Source: Pseudoxanthomonas beigongshangi
Lineage (GTDB): Bacteria > Pseudomonadota > Gammaproteobacteria > Xanthomonadales > Xanthomonadaceae
Length of the DNA stretch: 64,000 bases
Reading direction: 5' to 3'
NCBI RefSeq assembly: GCF_016820515.1
Contig: NZ_JADHDV010000001.1
Coordinates: forward strand, 186,001 to 250,000
The translations under genes and the position numbers were made by a program. The stretch's first letter is position 1; each line of letters opens with the position of its first letter. Below the pieces are notes generated by a model, which searched no databases, had not been told where the DNA came from, and saw nothing but the letters and a program-made list of their open reading frames with translations. This document shows, piece after piece, positions 1-9,130 of this stretch.

Positions 1-2
1 CC

Positions 3-1853
3 GGACTGGCGCCGTCCGCCGCGCGGGCGGACGAAGTGTCCGCGCCGAAGGATGTGCCGTTCAACGGGCAATTGCGCATCGAGGTGGACGCCACCGACCT
101 CAACCGGCGCATCTTCCGGGTACGCGAGACCATTCCGGCACAGGCGGGGCGGCTGACCCTGCTGTATCCGCAGTGGCTGCCGGGCAAGCATTCGCCGGCC
201 GGTCCCATCGAGAAGATGGCGGGCTTGGTGATCACCGCCAATGGCCAGCGGCTGCCGTGGGTGCGCGATCAGTTCAACGTGTATGCCTTCCACGTGGAGG
301 TGCCGGCGGGCGTGAGCGAAGTGACCGCCGAGTTCCAGTTCCTGTCCTCGCAGGGCGGGTCGCAGGGGCGGGTGGTGATGACCCCGGACATGCTCAACCT
401 GCAATGGGATTCCACCTCCCTGTATCCGGCGGGCTACTACAGCCGCAACGTGCAGGCGCAGGCCTGCGTGAAGCTGCCGCCGGGCTGGTCGTACGCCACC
501 GCGCTGACCACCGACACTCGTAACGGCGACACGGTCTGCTTCAAGCCGATCCGCTTTGACGATCTGGTCGATTCGCCGATGTTCGCCGGCAAGCACTACA
601 AGCGCATCGATCTGGATCCGGGCGCCAAGCAGCCGGTGCACCTGAACGTGTTCGCCGACGAGGCCAAGGATCTGGAAGCCAAGCCCGAGCACATCAAGGC
701 GCACCAGGCGCTGGTCACCCAGGCCAGCAAGCTCTACGGCGCGCGCCATTTCGATCACTACGAATTCCTGCTCGCGCTGACCGACAAGCTGGGCGGCATC
801 GGCCTGGAGCATCACCGCTCCAGCGAGAACAGCGGCGATCGCGGTTACTTCACCGATTGGGACAAGACCTGGCAGGGCCGGGATCTGCTGCCACACGAGT
901 TCAACCATTCCTGGAACGGCAAGTACCGCCGTGGCGCGGATCTGGCCACGCCCAGCTTCAACGTGCCGATGGGCGACAGCCTGCTGTGGCTGTACGAAGG
1001 CCAGACCCAGTTCTGGGGCCACGTGCTGGCCGCGCGCTCGGGCCTGTGGAGCCAGGAGCAGGCGCGCGATTCGCTGGCGCTGGTGGCCGGCGTATACGAC
1101 CGCGGCCGTCCCGGCCTGGCCTGGCGCAACATCCAGGACACCACCAACGATCCGACCATCGCCTCGCGCCGCTCGCTGCCGTTCCGCAATTACCAGATGA
1201 GCGAGGACTACTACTCCGGCGGACAGATGATCTGGCTGGAAGTGGACGGCAAGCTGCGCGAGCTGAGCGGCAACAAGCGGTCCATCGACGATTTCGCCAA
1301 GGCGTTCTTCGGCATGGACAACGGCGTGTGGGAGGTGAATCCGTACACCTTCGACGACATCGTCGCCACCCTCAATGGCATCGCACCGTTCGACTGGGCG
1401 ACCTTCCTGCGTTCGCGCGTGGACGGACACGGACCGCTGATCGGCGGGCTGGAAGCGGCGGGCTGGAAGCTGGTCTACACCGACAAGCCCAGCGATGCGT
1501 TCAAGGCGATGGAAAGCGAGCGCAAGGATGCCAACCTGACCTATTCGCTGGGCCTGTCCGCCAACAGTACCGGCGTGCTCGGCGACGTACGCTGGGATGG
1601 TCCGGCGTTCAATGCCGGGCTGGCACCAGGCATGACCCTGCTGGGCGTCAACGGGCGCGAGTACAGCGCCGAAGCGCTGAAGGACGCGGTGACCGCGGCC
1701 AAGGGCGGCAAGACGCCGATCGAACTGGTGGTCAAGCGCTTCGACCGTATCGAGACCGTGCGCATCCCGTACTTCGACGGCCTGCAGTATCCGCACCTGG
1801 AGCGCATTGCCGACAAGCCGGATCGGTTGGCCGAGCTGTACAAGGCGCGTTGA
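3..1853 (+). CDS. M61 family metallopeptidase (glycyl aminopeptidase-like) with C-terminal PDZ domain, 5' truncated by window edge
   Basis: The reading frame is open from the left edge. The first visible residues (GLAPSAARADE) look like the end of a signal peptide, so the true start lies outside the window; a GTG at 36 is only an internal candidate. The zinc motif HEFNH, followed by SWNGK, is encoded at about 894, as in family M61 (HExxH-type, catalytic Glu). The N-terminal half has the beta-sandwich character of M61 proteins. The last 120 residues (from about 1530) read as a PDZ domain with the substrate loop around GLAPGMTLLGVNG. The product is probably a periplasmic or secreted aminopeptidase acting on peptides. 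It converges with the AraC-type gene downstream. Confidence 0.85.
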   Translation, partial: GLAPSAARADEVSAPKDVPFNGQLRIEVDATDLNRRIFRVRETIPAQAGRLTLLYPQWLPGKHSPAGPIEKMAGLVITANGQRLPWVRDQFNVYAFHVEVPAGVSEVTAEFQFLSSQGGSQGRVVMTPDMLNLQWDSTSLYPAGYYSRNVQAQACVKLPPGWSYATALTTDTRNGDTVCFKPIRFDDLVDSPMFAGKHYKRIDLDPGAKQPVHLNVFADEAKDLEAKPEHIKAHQALVTQASKLYGARHFDHYEFLLALTDKLGGIGLEHHRSSENSGDRGYFTDWDKTWQGRDLLPHEFNHSWNGKYRRGADLATPSFNVPMGDSLLWLYEGQTQFWGHVLAARSGLWSQEQARDSLALVAGVYDRGRPGLAWRNIQDTTNDPTIASRRSLPFRNYQMSEDYYSGGQMIWLEVDGKLRELSGNKRSIDDFAKAFFGMDNGVWEVNPYTFDDIVATLNGIAPFDWATFLRSRVDGHGPLIGGLEAAGWKLVYTDKPSDAFKAMESERKDANLTYSLGLSANSTGVLGDVRWDGPAFNAGLAPGMTLLGVNGREYSAEALKDAVTAAKGGKTPIELVVKRFDRIETVRIPYFDGLQYPHLERIADKPDRLAELYKAR

Positions 1854-1861
1854 GGCGCGAA

Positions 1862-1889
1862 GGCGCGGCGGCGGTGTCGCTGCCGCGCC
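1862..1889. terminator. Hairpin between convergent genes
   Basis: An 8-bp perfect stem GGCGCGGC/GCCGCGCC (1862-1869 with 1882-1889) and a 12-nt loop lie in the 48-bp gap between the stops of two convergent genes. There is no clear T-run. It may end transcription on both strands. Confidence 0.4.
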
Positions 1890-1901
1890 GTTCAACTTCG
1901 C

Positions 1902-2759
1902 TCAGCGCAGTGGCAGGCAGATCGCCGTGCGCCATTCGCTGGGCGGCGCGCTGCGCGGATCGTTGAGGTATTCCTCCATCACCGGCGCGTCGGCGGCTTC
2001 CTCACCGCTGGCCGGCAGCCATTCGCTGAACAGCCAGCGATAGGGGCGATCCAGCTCCGCGTAGGGCCCCACATGCACCAGCACCGCGTAGCGGCCACCG
2101 GCGAGGGTCAGCGGGCGCAACGGTGCCTGCACGTCGGCGGTCGCCGCGATTTCCACGCAGGCGTCCGAGCGCAGCGCGTCGGCGGGCACGCTTTCGGGAT
2201 CGTCGTAGTACAGGCCGAACGATCGCGCCTGCGGCGGCACGCCCTGGCCGGCCGCCCAGGCGGCGAGTTTCTCGAAGCTCTCGCCGATGTCCTGGTAGTT
2301 GCCGCGATGGGGCAGGGCGGCGACGGTGATAGCGGGGAAGGTCTGGATGCTGACGTCGTACATGGGGAAATCCTCGGGTTCTGACAGGTCGGGGCGCGGC
2401 GGAAGCGTCGCTTCCATGCCGCGCTGGCGGAATGCGCCCGGAGGAATCCCGTAAGCCTGCGCGAATGCCCGGTTGAAGGCGGCAGCGCTGCCGTAGCCGC
2501 AGCGGCCGGCGATGGCCGACAGCGAGCGGGTGCCGTGCCGCAGTTCCACCGCGGCGCGGTGCAGGCGCATGCGCCGCAGGGTGTCGGCCACGGTCTCGCC
2601 CATCGCGCCGCGATAGATGCGGTGGAAGTGATAGGGCGAGAAGTGGCCGATCTCCGCCAGGTGTTCGAGGGTCAGTGGCTGGTCGAGGTGGGCGACCAGG
2701 TGGGTGACCACTTTCTCGATGCGGGCGGCGTAGCTGCGGCGGGTGGCGGGGCGTTTCAT
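1902..2759 (-). CDS. AraC family transcriptional regulator with GyrI-like effector domain
   Basis: The product is 285 aa. Residues about 8-110 form a double helix-turn-helix AraC domain (FSPYHFHRIYRGAMGE in the first HTH, GYGSAAAFNRAFAQAYG in the second). Residues about 128-285 form a GyrI-like/SOUL-type small-molecule binding domain (MYDVSIQTFPAITVAALPHRG). N-terminal DNA binding with a C-terminal effector domain is the Rob/SoxS-GyrI arrangement. It probably senses hydrophobic compounds and controls efflux or detoxification genes. No operator was recognised, the target is unknown, and there is no obvious operon partner. Confidence 0.85.
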   Translation of the reverse strand: MKRPATRRSYAARIEKVVTHLVAHLDQPLTLEHLAEIGHFSPYHFHRIYRGAMGETVADTLRRMRLHRAAVELRHGTRSLSAIAGRCGYGSAAAFNRAFAQAYGIPPGAFRQRGMEATLPPRPDLSEPEDFPMYDVSIQTFPAITVAALPHRGNYQDIGESFEKLAAWAAGQGVPPQARSFGLYYDDPESVPADALRSDACVEIAATADVQAPLRPLTLAGGRYAVLVHVGPYAELDRPYRWLFSEWLPASGEEAADAPVMEEYLNDPRSAPPSEWRTAICLPLR

Positions 2760-2843
2760 TCGGTCCGGGGTTCCTCGGGGCGCGGGGACAGCCTGCCGGG
2801 ATGGCGTTGACCCGGGTTGCGCATTGTGGCGGGTGGTGGAAGC

Positions 2844-2986
2844 AAATCCCCCTCAATCCCCCTTTTTCAAAGGGGGAGGCAAAAGCGACTTGCTTGAGGA
2901 TTTCGAATGCTTTGGGGCCCGAAGAGCTGCTTTAGCCCCCTTTGAAAAAGGGGGCGGGCGGCCGCGCAGCGGGCGACGGGGGATTT
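2844..2986. repeat. Nested palindromic repeat element (MITE/REP-like)
   Basis: The outer inverted repeats are AAATCCCCC (2844-2852) and GGGGGATTT (2978-2986). The inner perfect 19-bp inverted repeats are CCCCCTTTTTCAAAGGGGG (2858-2876) and its reverse complement (2936-2954). Each inner arm can itself fold into an 8-bp hairpin. The 143-bp unit fills the gap between the AraC gene and radA and has no coding potential. It resembles non-autonomous palindromic elements dispersed in this family. No second copy exists in the window. Confidence 0.7.
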
Positions 2987-3074
2987 GCGCGGGATGCCCC
3001 GGCGCCAACCCCGTCTCCATCCCTGCGATCCCGCTCCGGTATCCTGAGCGCCTTCAGTTTGGCAAGGCGAGACG

Positions 3075-4451
3075 ATGGGCAAGGCCAGGACCGCGTATGT
3101 CTGCAACGAGTGCGGCGCGGAATTCAGCAAGTGGCAGGGGCAGTGCGGCGAGTGCAATGCCTGGAACACGCTGACCCAGATCGCGCTGGAAGCGGCCGCC
3201 GGTCCACCGGCGACCCGCCGCAGTGGCTGGGCGGGCAAGGCCGATGCGCCGAAGATCACCGCGCTCAAGGATGTCCGCCACAGCGAGGAAGCGCGGGTGA
3301 GCACCGGCATCGGCGAGTTCGATCGGGTGCTCGGCGGCGGACTGGTCGAAGGCGCGGTGGTGCTGGTCGGCGGCGATCCCGGCATCGGCAAGTCCACCCT
3401 GCTGTTGCAGGCGCTGGCGAAGATGTCGGCCAGCTTCCCGGCGCTGTACGTGACCGGCGAGGAATCGCTGGCGCAGGTGGCCGGGCGCGCGGTGCGCCTG
3501 GATCTGCCGCTGGACAATCTGCAGGCGTTGGCCGAGACCGGCATCGAGAACATCCTCCAGCATGCGTCCTCCGCGCGGCCGCGGCTGATCGTGGCTGACT
3601 CGGTGCAGACGCTGTGGACCGAGTCGCTGACCGCCGCGCCCGGGTCGGTCAGCCAGGTGCGCGAGAGCGCGGCGCGGCTGGTGCGCTACGCGAAGGAAAC
3701 CGGCACCGCCGTGTTCCTGGTCGGCCACGTCACCAAGGAAGGCGGCATCGCCGGTCCGCGCGTGCTGGAACACATGGTCGACGCGGTGCTGTATTTCGAG
3801 GGCGAGAGCGGCAGCCGCTTCCGCCTGTTGCGTGCGTTCAAGAACCGCTTCGGCGCGGTCAACGAACTGGGCGTGTTCGCGATGGGCGAGAAGGGCCTGA
3901 AGGAAGTGTCCAATCCTTCGGCGATCTTCCTGTCCGGCGGCAGCGCGCAGCAGCCCGGCAGTTGCGTGCTGGTGACCCGCGAAGGCACCCGCCCGCTGAT
4001 GGTGGAAGTGCAGGCGCTGGTGGATGCCTCGCCGCTGTCGAATCCGCGTCGCGTCGCGGTCGGCCTGGAGCAGAACCGGCTGGCGATGCTGCTGGCGGTG
4101 CTGCATCGCCACGGCGGCATCGTGGTCGGCGATCAGGACGTGTTCGTCAATGTGGTCGGTGGCATCCGCGTGCAGGAAACCGCGGCGGATCTGCCGGTGC
4201 TGCTGGCGGTGCTGTCGTCGCTGCGGGATCGGCCGCTGGCGGAGAAGACGGTGGCGTTCGGCGAGGTCGGGCTGTCCGGCGAGATCCGTCCGGTGCCCAA
4301 CGGCGAGGAACGCCTGCGCGAGGCGGCCACCCACGGTTTCAAGCGCGCCATCGTGCCCAAGGGCAACGCGCCCAAGTCGGGCACGTTCAAGGGGCTGGAG
4401 GTGATCGCGGTGGAACGGCTGTCGCAGGCGCTGGAGGCGGCGGCGGAGTAA
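3075..4451 (+). CDS. radA: DNA repair protein RadA
   Basis: The product is 458 aa, the usual RadA length. An N-terminal C4 zinc finger uses Cys10, Cys13, Cys24 and Cys27. The RecA-like ATPase has Walker A GGDPGIGKST at residues 99-108. The RadA signature KNRFG is at 256-260. A Lon-protease-like C-terminal domain follows (FVNVVGGIRVQETAADLPVLLA). RadA is a DnaB-type branch-migration helicase that processes recombination intermediates. The start ATG fits the conserved N-terminus MGKARTAYVCNECG. Its last 65 bp overlap the 3' end of the convergent S41 protease gene. Confidence 0.97.
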   Translation: MGKARTAYVCNECGAEFSKWQGQCGECNAWNTLTQIALEAAAGPPATRRSGWAGKADAPKITALKDVRHSEEARVSTGIGEFDRVLGGGLVEGAVVLVGGDPGIGKSTLLLQALAKMSASFPALYVTGEESLAQVAGRAVRLDLPLDNLQALAETGIENILQHASSARPRLIVADSVQTLWTESLTAAPGSVSQVRESAARLVRYAKETGTAVFLVGHVTKEGGIAGPRVLEHMVDAVLYFEGESGSRFRLLRAFKNRFGAVNELGVFAMGEKGLKEVSNPSAIFLSGGSAQQPGSCVLVTREGTRPLMVEVQALVDASPLSNPRRVAVGLEQNRLAMLLAVLHRHGGIVVGDQDVFVNVVGGIRVQETAADLPVLLAVLSSLRDRPLAEKTVAFGEVGLSGEIRPVPNGEERLREAATHGFKRAIVPKGNAPKSGTFKGLEVIAVERLSQALEAAAE

Positions 4452-5688
4452 CCGGCGCCGCGCGCAAGGCGGGTTGCGCGAGCGCGGTGACCAGGCGCTG
4501 CATGCCGTCCTCATCGTGCAGCGCGATCGCCACGTCGGGCGCGATGCCTTCGATTTCGTTGGTGCCGTCGGCGAGGAAGCGCGCGCAGTTGGGCATGACC
4601 ACATCGAAGGGCGCGACGCTCAGCGCCGTGCGCCCACCGCCGTCGACGTAACCGCATCCCGCGCCGAGCGTGCGTTCGCCGAGGATGGTGGCCGCCTGGT
4701 TCTGCTGCAGCCAGGCGACCAGATCCTCCGACGCCGAGGCGGTGCCGTGATCGGCAAGGATGAAGATACGGCCGGGCCAGGCGCCGCGCCCGGAGATGCG
4801 TTCGCGTTCTCCGTCCGGTGCCAGCACCGGGCATTCGGTTTCGCCGTACCAGACGCGGCCGCGATCACAGGTTGGCGCGCTCAAGCGCGGCGGGGCGCGT
4901 TGCAGTTCGCCGGGGGCGAGCAGGGCGATGACCTCGGAGACCCATTCACTGCCACCGCCGTTGCCGGTCACGTCGACCAGCAGCCGGCGGGCGCCGCCCC
5001 CATGCAGGGCGGCCAGCGTGCGGGCCAGTTCCAATTGCAGGTACGCGCGCACCTTCAGTTGCAGGGCGCGTTGGCCGATGCCCGCCCGGAATACCTGCCG
5101 GCACGCGGCCAGATAACGCTGCTCGCCGAACTGGGCGATGCGCAGCACGCCGATGTCGCCGAAACGGCCTGCGGGGAAGTGCTTGCCCGGCAGCGCGCGC
5201 CAATCCGGCAGCTTGGCGAACGGCAGGATGAAGGCGTGTTCGTCTTCTTCGTAGCCGGCGGCTTCGCAGTCGGCACCGGCCGCGGGATCGGCGCGTTCGA
5301 TCGCGCGGTCGGTTGTGGAGGCCAACGGCTGTGTCGCCGGGCGCTGCGCCGGTTCCAGCCGAAGGTGCGGGTCACCGAAACGCTTGACGAAGCCGCGCAG
5401 CGCCAGAAAGGCACGCACGCGCGAATGCGCGCGGTTCAATGCGGCGGTGGTGTCGCGATCCAGCGCGGCCAGATCCAGTTGCCGGTGCGTGGCGATCCAG
5501 TCCAGGTTCGCATAGCCCTGCGCCATGTCGTGCTTGAGCCGCCGGTAGTCGGCCAGCCAGGGACGCGCATCGTAAGTGGTGACATCCCAGGCCGCCGCCG
5601 CGAACACCAGCGCGAAGAGGGCCAGGCACAACCGCTTCAACCAACGCCGGCGGAGGGGAGGGCGGGCAACAGTATTCGATGCGGCCAT
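4387..5688 (-). CDS. S41 family (tricorn/IRBP-type) peptidase-like membrane-anchored protein
   Basis: The product is 433 aa with an N-terminal signal anchor (residues about 17-36) followed by a periplasmic region. The C-terminal half carries the S41 fold. The segment DVTGNGGGSEW is followed by the nucleophile region ADHGTASASEDLVAWLQ and then GERTLGAGCGY. No PDZ domain is evident, and the lysine of CtpA-type enzymes after GERT is replaced (LGAG), so it resembles the tricorn/IRBP subgroup. The tail is proline/alanine-rich (TPPPPPAPAT) and is encoded antisense to the last codons of radA. The substrate is unknown. Confidence 0.72.
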   Translation of the reverse strand: MAASNTVARPPLRRRWLKRLCLALFALVFAAAAWDVTTYDARPWLADYRRLKHDMAQGYANLDWIATHRQLDLAALDRDTTAALNRAHSRVRAFLALRGFVKRFGDPHLRLEPAQRPATQPLASTTDRAIERADPAAGADCEAAGYEEDEHAFILPFAKLPDWRALPGKHFPAGRFGDIGVLRIAQFGEQRYLAACRQVFRAGIGQRALQLKVRAYLQLELARTLAALHGGGARRLLVDVTGNGGGSEWVSEVIALLAPGELQRAPPRLSAPTCDRGRVWYGETECPVLAPDGERERISGRGAWPGRIFILADHGTASASEDLVAWLQQNQAATILGERTLGAGCGYVDGGGRTALSVAPFDVVMPNCARFLADGTNEIEGIAPDVAIALHDEDGMQRLVTALAQPALRAAPVTPPPPPAPATAVPPRSPPAP

Positions 5689-5831
5689 GCGCGTTCATTC
5701 CTTGACGGCGGAAGACGCGACCATAGCGAGGGCGGATGCGGGAAAGCGGGCGGATCCGATGGAAGCCGGTGCCGGGCGACGAACCCGGTCGCGGAAGGGA
5801 TGAAACTGGCGGCGGTGCCGCCTTTCCGGCC

Positions 5832-6623
5832 TCAAGCGCGGTGCAGCACCTGTTCCAGCACGTATTTGCTGCCGAAGAACGCCAGCAGCAGCAGGGCCAT
5901 CGCGAACAGGGTCCAGCCGGCGGCCTTGCTGCCGCGCCAGCCGTAGCGCCAGCGGCCGACCAGCAGCGCGCCGAAGGCCAGCCACGACAGCACGCTCAGC
6001 ACGGTCTTGTGGACCAGGTGCTGGGCCAGCAGGTTCTCCACGAACAGCACGCCGGTCAGCAGGGTGGCGGTGAGCAGGGCGAAACCGACCGCGATCGTCC
6101 GGAACAGCAGATCCTCCAGTTCGGTCAGCGGCGGCAGGGCGCGCAGCCAGGCATGGAACTGGCGTCGCCGCAGCGCGCGTTCCTGCACCAGCAGCATGAT
6201 CGCCAGCAGCGCCGCGACCGCCAGCGTGGCATAGGCCAGCAAGGCCAGCCAGGCATGCAGTTGCAGGCGCCAGTCCAGGCCGGGAGAAGGCGCGTGCCCG
6301 AACTCGTGGTAGGCCAGCAGCAGCGCCGCCGCCAGCGGGAAGGCGACCACGCCCAGCGTGGCCATCCGCCCGCGCGCGCCGGCCAGCGCGGTCAGCGCGG
6401 CCATGCCCAGGCTGACCAGCGACAGCGCCGAGTAGAAATGCATGTCCGGCCCGCCGGCCGTGCGCCAGGCCACCAGCAGGTGGTAGCCGCCATGCAGGAC
6501 CACCGCGATCAGCGCCGGCCACAGCCAGCCCCGCCGCACGTCCAGCGCCGATTGCGCGGCCGCGCGGACCAGCAGGGCGGTGGCGGTCAGGTAGCCGAGG
6601 ATGGCGATGAGAACGATTGTCAT
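5832..6623 (-). CDS. ypjD: Inner membrane cytochrome c biogenesis (CcsA/YpjD)-type protein
   Basis: The product is 263 aa and almost entirely hydrophobic, with about eight transmembrane segments. The order and spacing fit the CcsA/HemX/YpjD family of heme-handling membrane proteins. It lies divergently next to ffh, as ypjD does in many gammaproteobacteria. The family is linked to cytochrome c maturation, but the exact role of YpjD-type members is unsettled. The start ATG at 6623 gives MTIVLIAILGYL, which enters the membrane at once. Confidence 0.75.
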   Translation of the reverse strand: MTIVLIAILGYLTATALLVRAAAQSALDVRRGWLWPALIAVVLHGGYHLLVAWRTAGGPDMHFYSALSLVSLGMAALTALAGARGRMATLGVVAFPLAAALLLAYHEFGHAPSPGLDWRLQLHAWLALLAYATLAVAALLAIMLLVQERALRRRQFHAWLRALPPLTELEDLLFRTIAVGFALLTATLLTGVLFVENLLAQHLVHKTVLSVLSWLAFGALLVGRWRYGWRGSKAAGWTLFAMALLLLAFFGSKYVLEQVLHRA

Positions 6624-6708
6624 CGGCGAAGTGTCGCATAGGGCCGGAACCGGGAACAGCGCGAGGCCGCGGGAAAGCCGCGCGCCGGGACCTTCCGCCC
6701 CGCCGGGC

Positions 6709-6714
6709 TATAAT
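6709..6714 (+). promoter_or_regulatory. Consensus -10 box for ffh
   Basis: A perfect TATAAT lies 33 bp upstream of the ffh start in the 123-bp gap between the divergent ypjD-like gene and ffh. The -35 region is GC-rich and poor, so only the -10 element is supported. Confidence 0.5.
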
Positions 6715-6746
6715 CCGCCTCCGTTTTTCCCAGGTTCCCGCTTCCC

Positions 6747-8117
6747 ATGTTCGAGTCCCTCACCCAGCGTCTTTCCGGCACCATCGAGCGGCTGCGTGGC
6801 CGTGGCCGCCTGAGCGAGGAGAACATCCGCGAGGCCACCCGCGAGGTCCGCATCGCCCTGCTGGAAGCCGACGTGGCGTTGCCGGTGGTGCAGGCGCTGA
6901 TCGAGCGCATCAAGGTGCGCGCGGTCGGCCAGGAAGTGCTCAAGTCGCTGACCCCGGGCCAGGCGCTGATCAAGATCGTCCGCGACGAGTTGACCACGGT
7001 GATGGGCGCCCAGGCCGCCGATCTGAACCTCAACGTGCCGGCGCCGGCGGTCATCCTGATGGCCGGCCTGCAGGGCGCGGGCAAGACCACCACCGTGGGC
7101 AAGCTCGCCAAGCACCTGAAGGAACGCCGCAAGAAGAAGGTGATGGTGGTCAGCGCCGACGTGTACCGTCCGGCCGCGATCGAGCAGCTCAAGACCCTGG
7201 CCGAGCAGGTGGACGTGCTGTTCTTCCCGTCCGAGGCCTCGCAGAAGCCGGAAGCCATCGTGCGTGCCGCCATCGACGATGCGCGCAAGTCGTTCGTCGA
7301 CGTGCTGCTGGTCGACACCGCCGGCCGCCTGGCGATCGACGAAGCGATGATGACCGAGATCAAGGCGCTGCACGCGGCGGTCAAGCCGGTGGAAACGCTG
7401 TTCGTGGTCGACGCGATGACCGGCCAGGACGCCGCCAACACCGCCAAGGCCTTCAGCGAGGCGCTGCCGCTGACCGGCGTGGTGCTGACCAAGACCGACG
7501 GTGACGCGCGTGGTGGCGCCGCGCTGTCGGTGCGCTACATCACCGGCAAGCCGATCAAGTTCATCGGCGTGGGCGAGAAGCCCGACGGCCTGGACGTGTT
7601 CCACCCCGAGCGCGTGGCCAACCGCATCCTCGACATGGGCGACGTGCTGTCGCTGGTCGAGCAGGTCGAGCAGAACGTCGATCGCGAGAAGGCCGAGAAG
7701 CTCGCCGCCAAGGTCGCCAAGGGCAAGAAGTTCGACCTCAACGACATGCGTGATCAGCTGGAGCAGATGCAGAACATGGGCGGCATCAGTGGCCTGCTCG
7801 ACAAGCTGCCGGGCATGGGCCAGATCCCCGACCACGTGAAGCAGCAGGTCAGCCAGGGCAAGGAAGTGCCGCGGATGATCGCCATCATCGGTTCGATGAC
7901 CAAGAAGGAGCGCCGCAACCCGGCGCTGCTCAACGGCTCGCGCCGCGCCCGCATCGCGCGCGGTTCCGGCACCACGCCGGCCGACGTCAACAAGCTGATG
8001 AAGCAGTACCAGCAGATGGAAAAGATGATGAGCAAGATGGCCGGTGGCGGCATGAAGGGCCTGATGCGCGGCATGAAGGGCATGATGGGCGCGCGCGGCG
8101 GCCTGCCGTTCCGCTAG
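6747..8117 (+). CDS. ffh: Signal recognition particle protein Ffh
   Basis: The product is 456 aa. It has an N-terminal helical bundle (N domain), then the SRP GTPase G domain with P-loop GLQGAGKTT at residues 107-115 and DTAGR near 190. The C-terminal methionine-rich M domain ends with MEKMMSKMAGGG and MKGLMRGMKGMMGARGG; this domain binds 4.5S RNA and signal sequences. Ffh targets inner membrane proteins co-translationally. A REP palindrome follows the stop and may act as its terminator. Confidence 0.98.
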   Translation: MFESLTQRLSGTIERLRGRGRLSEENIREATREVRIALLEADVALPVVQALIERIKVRAVGQEVLKSLTPGQALIKIVRDELTTVMGAQAADLNLNVPAPAVILMAGLQGAGKTTTVGKLAKHLKERRKKKVMVVSADVYRPAAIEQLKTLAEQVDVLFFPSEASQKPEAIVRAAIDDARKSFVDVLLVDTAGRLAIDEAMMTEIKALHAAVKPVETLFVVDAMTGQDAANTAKAFSEALPLTGVVLTKTDGDARGGAALSVRYITGKPIKFIGVGEKPDGLDVFHPERVANRILDMGDVLSLVEQVEQNVDREKAEKLAAKVAKGKKFDLNDMRDQLEQMQNMGGISGLLDKLPGMGQIPDHVKQQVSQGKEVPRMIAIIGSMTKKERRNPALLNGSRRARIARGSGTTPADVNKLMKQYQQMEKMMSKMAGGGMKGLMRGMKGMMGARGGLPFR

Positions 8118-8133
8118 TCCTGGTGGCTCATCC

Positions 8134-8206
8134 TGTGGGAGCGACGTCAGTCGCGAAATCCCGGATGTTCCAACGCCGTCGAATCGCGACTGACGTCGCT
8201 CCCACA
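8134..8206. repeat. REP-type palindrome downstream of ffh
   Basis: Two perfect 23-nt inverted arms (8134-8156 and 8184-8206) begin TGTGGGAGCGACGTCAGTCG and are separated by 27 nt. The TGTGGGAGCGAC core is a common REP family in Pseudomonadota such as Pseudomonas and Lysobacteraceae. It lies between ffh and the aminotransferase gene and could serve as a transcription terminator or mRNA stabiliser. Confidence 0.8.
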
Positions 8207-8239
8207 ATGGTGTTCGACAACAACGGCTGAGACGGAACC

Positions 8240-9043
8240 ATGTCCATCGCCCTGCTCAACGGACAGCCCGCCGACGCCGACGCCAACGCGCTGCGCGCGC
8301 TGGCGGTGGTCAATTACGGCCATTTCACCGCGATGCAGGTGCGCGATCGGGCGGTGCAGGGACTGGATTTCCACGTCGCGCGATTGCAGCGCGCCACCCG
8401 TGAACTGTTCGGCACCGAGTTGCCGCGCGGGCGCATCGTCGCCGAACTGGTTGCCGCACTGCGGGCCGGCCCGGCCGACGCCTCGTTGCGCTTCACCGTG
8501 TTCGCGCGCGGATTCGACTACCGCCAGCCGCTGCGGCCAGTGGATCCGGACGTGCTGATCACGCTCGGGCCGGCCGCTCCGGCCGACAAGCCGCCGTTGC
8601 GGGTGAAGTCGTATCCATTCGAGCGGTCGCAGCCGCACCTGAAGCATGTCGGCACTTTCCCGCTGTTCCACTACCGGCGGCAGGCGCTGCTGGACGGATT
8701 CGACGACGCGCTGTTCGTCACCCCGGATGGGCACGTCAGCGAGGGCTCGATCTGGAACATCGGGTTCTGGGACGGCCAGGCCGTGATCTGGCCGCTGGCC
8801 CCCGCCTTGCGAGGAACCTGCGAGCAACTGTTGCAGGCCGGCCTGGCCGGGCAGGGGATTGCCCAGGAAACCCGCCTGGTGGCGCTGGCCGAGGCCGGCG
8901 GCTTCCGCGCCGCTTTCGCCGCCAATGCCAGCGGCATCCAGCCCCTCCTGGGCATCGACGGGGTCGAATACGCCCCGGACATGGGCTTGATGGACCGGCT
9001 CGGCGCGGCGCTGGGCAGCATGCCCTGGGAAAACCCGGCCTGA
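8240..9043 (+). CDS. Class IV aminotransferase (PLP-dependent; BCAT/aminodeoxychorismate lyase-like)
   Basis: The product is 267 aa, shorter than BcaT and close to PabC/D-amino-acid transaminase size. The catalytic lysine is probably Lys135 (PHLKHVGTF). The PLP-phosphate and aldimine-side region follows in TPDGHVSEGSIWNIGF, with the family Glu at 168 and the S/N of GSIWN. The C-terminal AANASGIQPLLGIDG matches the class IV pattern. The substrate (4-amino-4-deoxychorismate, branched-chain or D-amino acids) cannot be decided. It is monocistronic between a REP element and rpsP. Confidence 0.78.
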   Translation: MSIALLNGQPADADANALRALAVVNYGHFTAMQVRDRAVQGLDFHVARLQRATRELFGTELPRGRIVAELVAALRAGPADASLRFTVFARGFDYRQPLRPVDPDVLITLGPAAPADKPPLRVKSYPFERSQPHLKHVGTFPLFHYRRQALLDGFDDALFVTPDGHVSEGSIWNIGFWDGQAVIWPLAPALRGTCEQLLQAGLAGQGIAQETRLVALAEAGGFRAAFAANASGIQPLLGIDGVEYAPDMGLMDRLGAALGSMPWENPA

Positions 9044-9130
9044 GAGGCGGTTTCCTTCCGCCGTTCAATGGCTTAGAATAGTCGGCTTACCTCGCCATCC
9101 TGGCGACTGGGCAACACTGGAAATAGAGCA

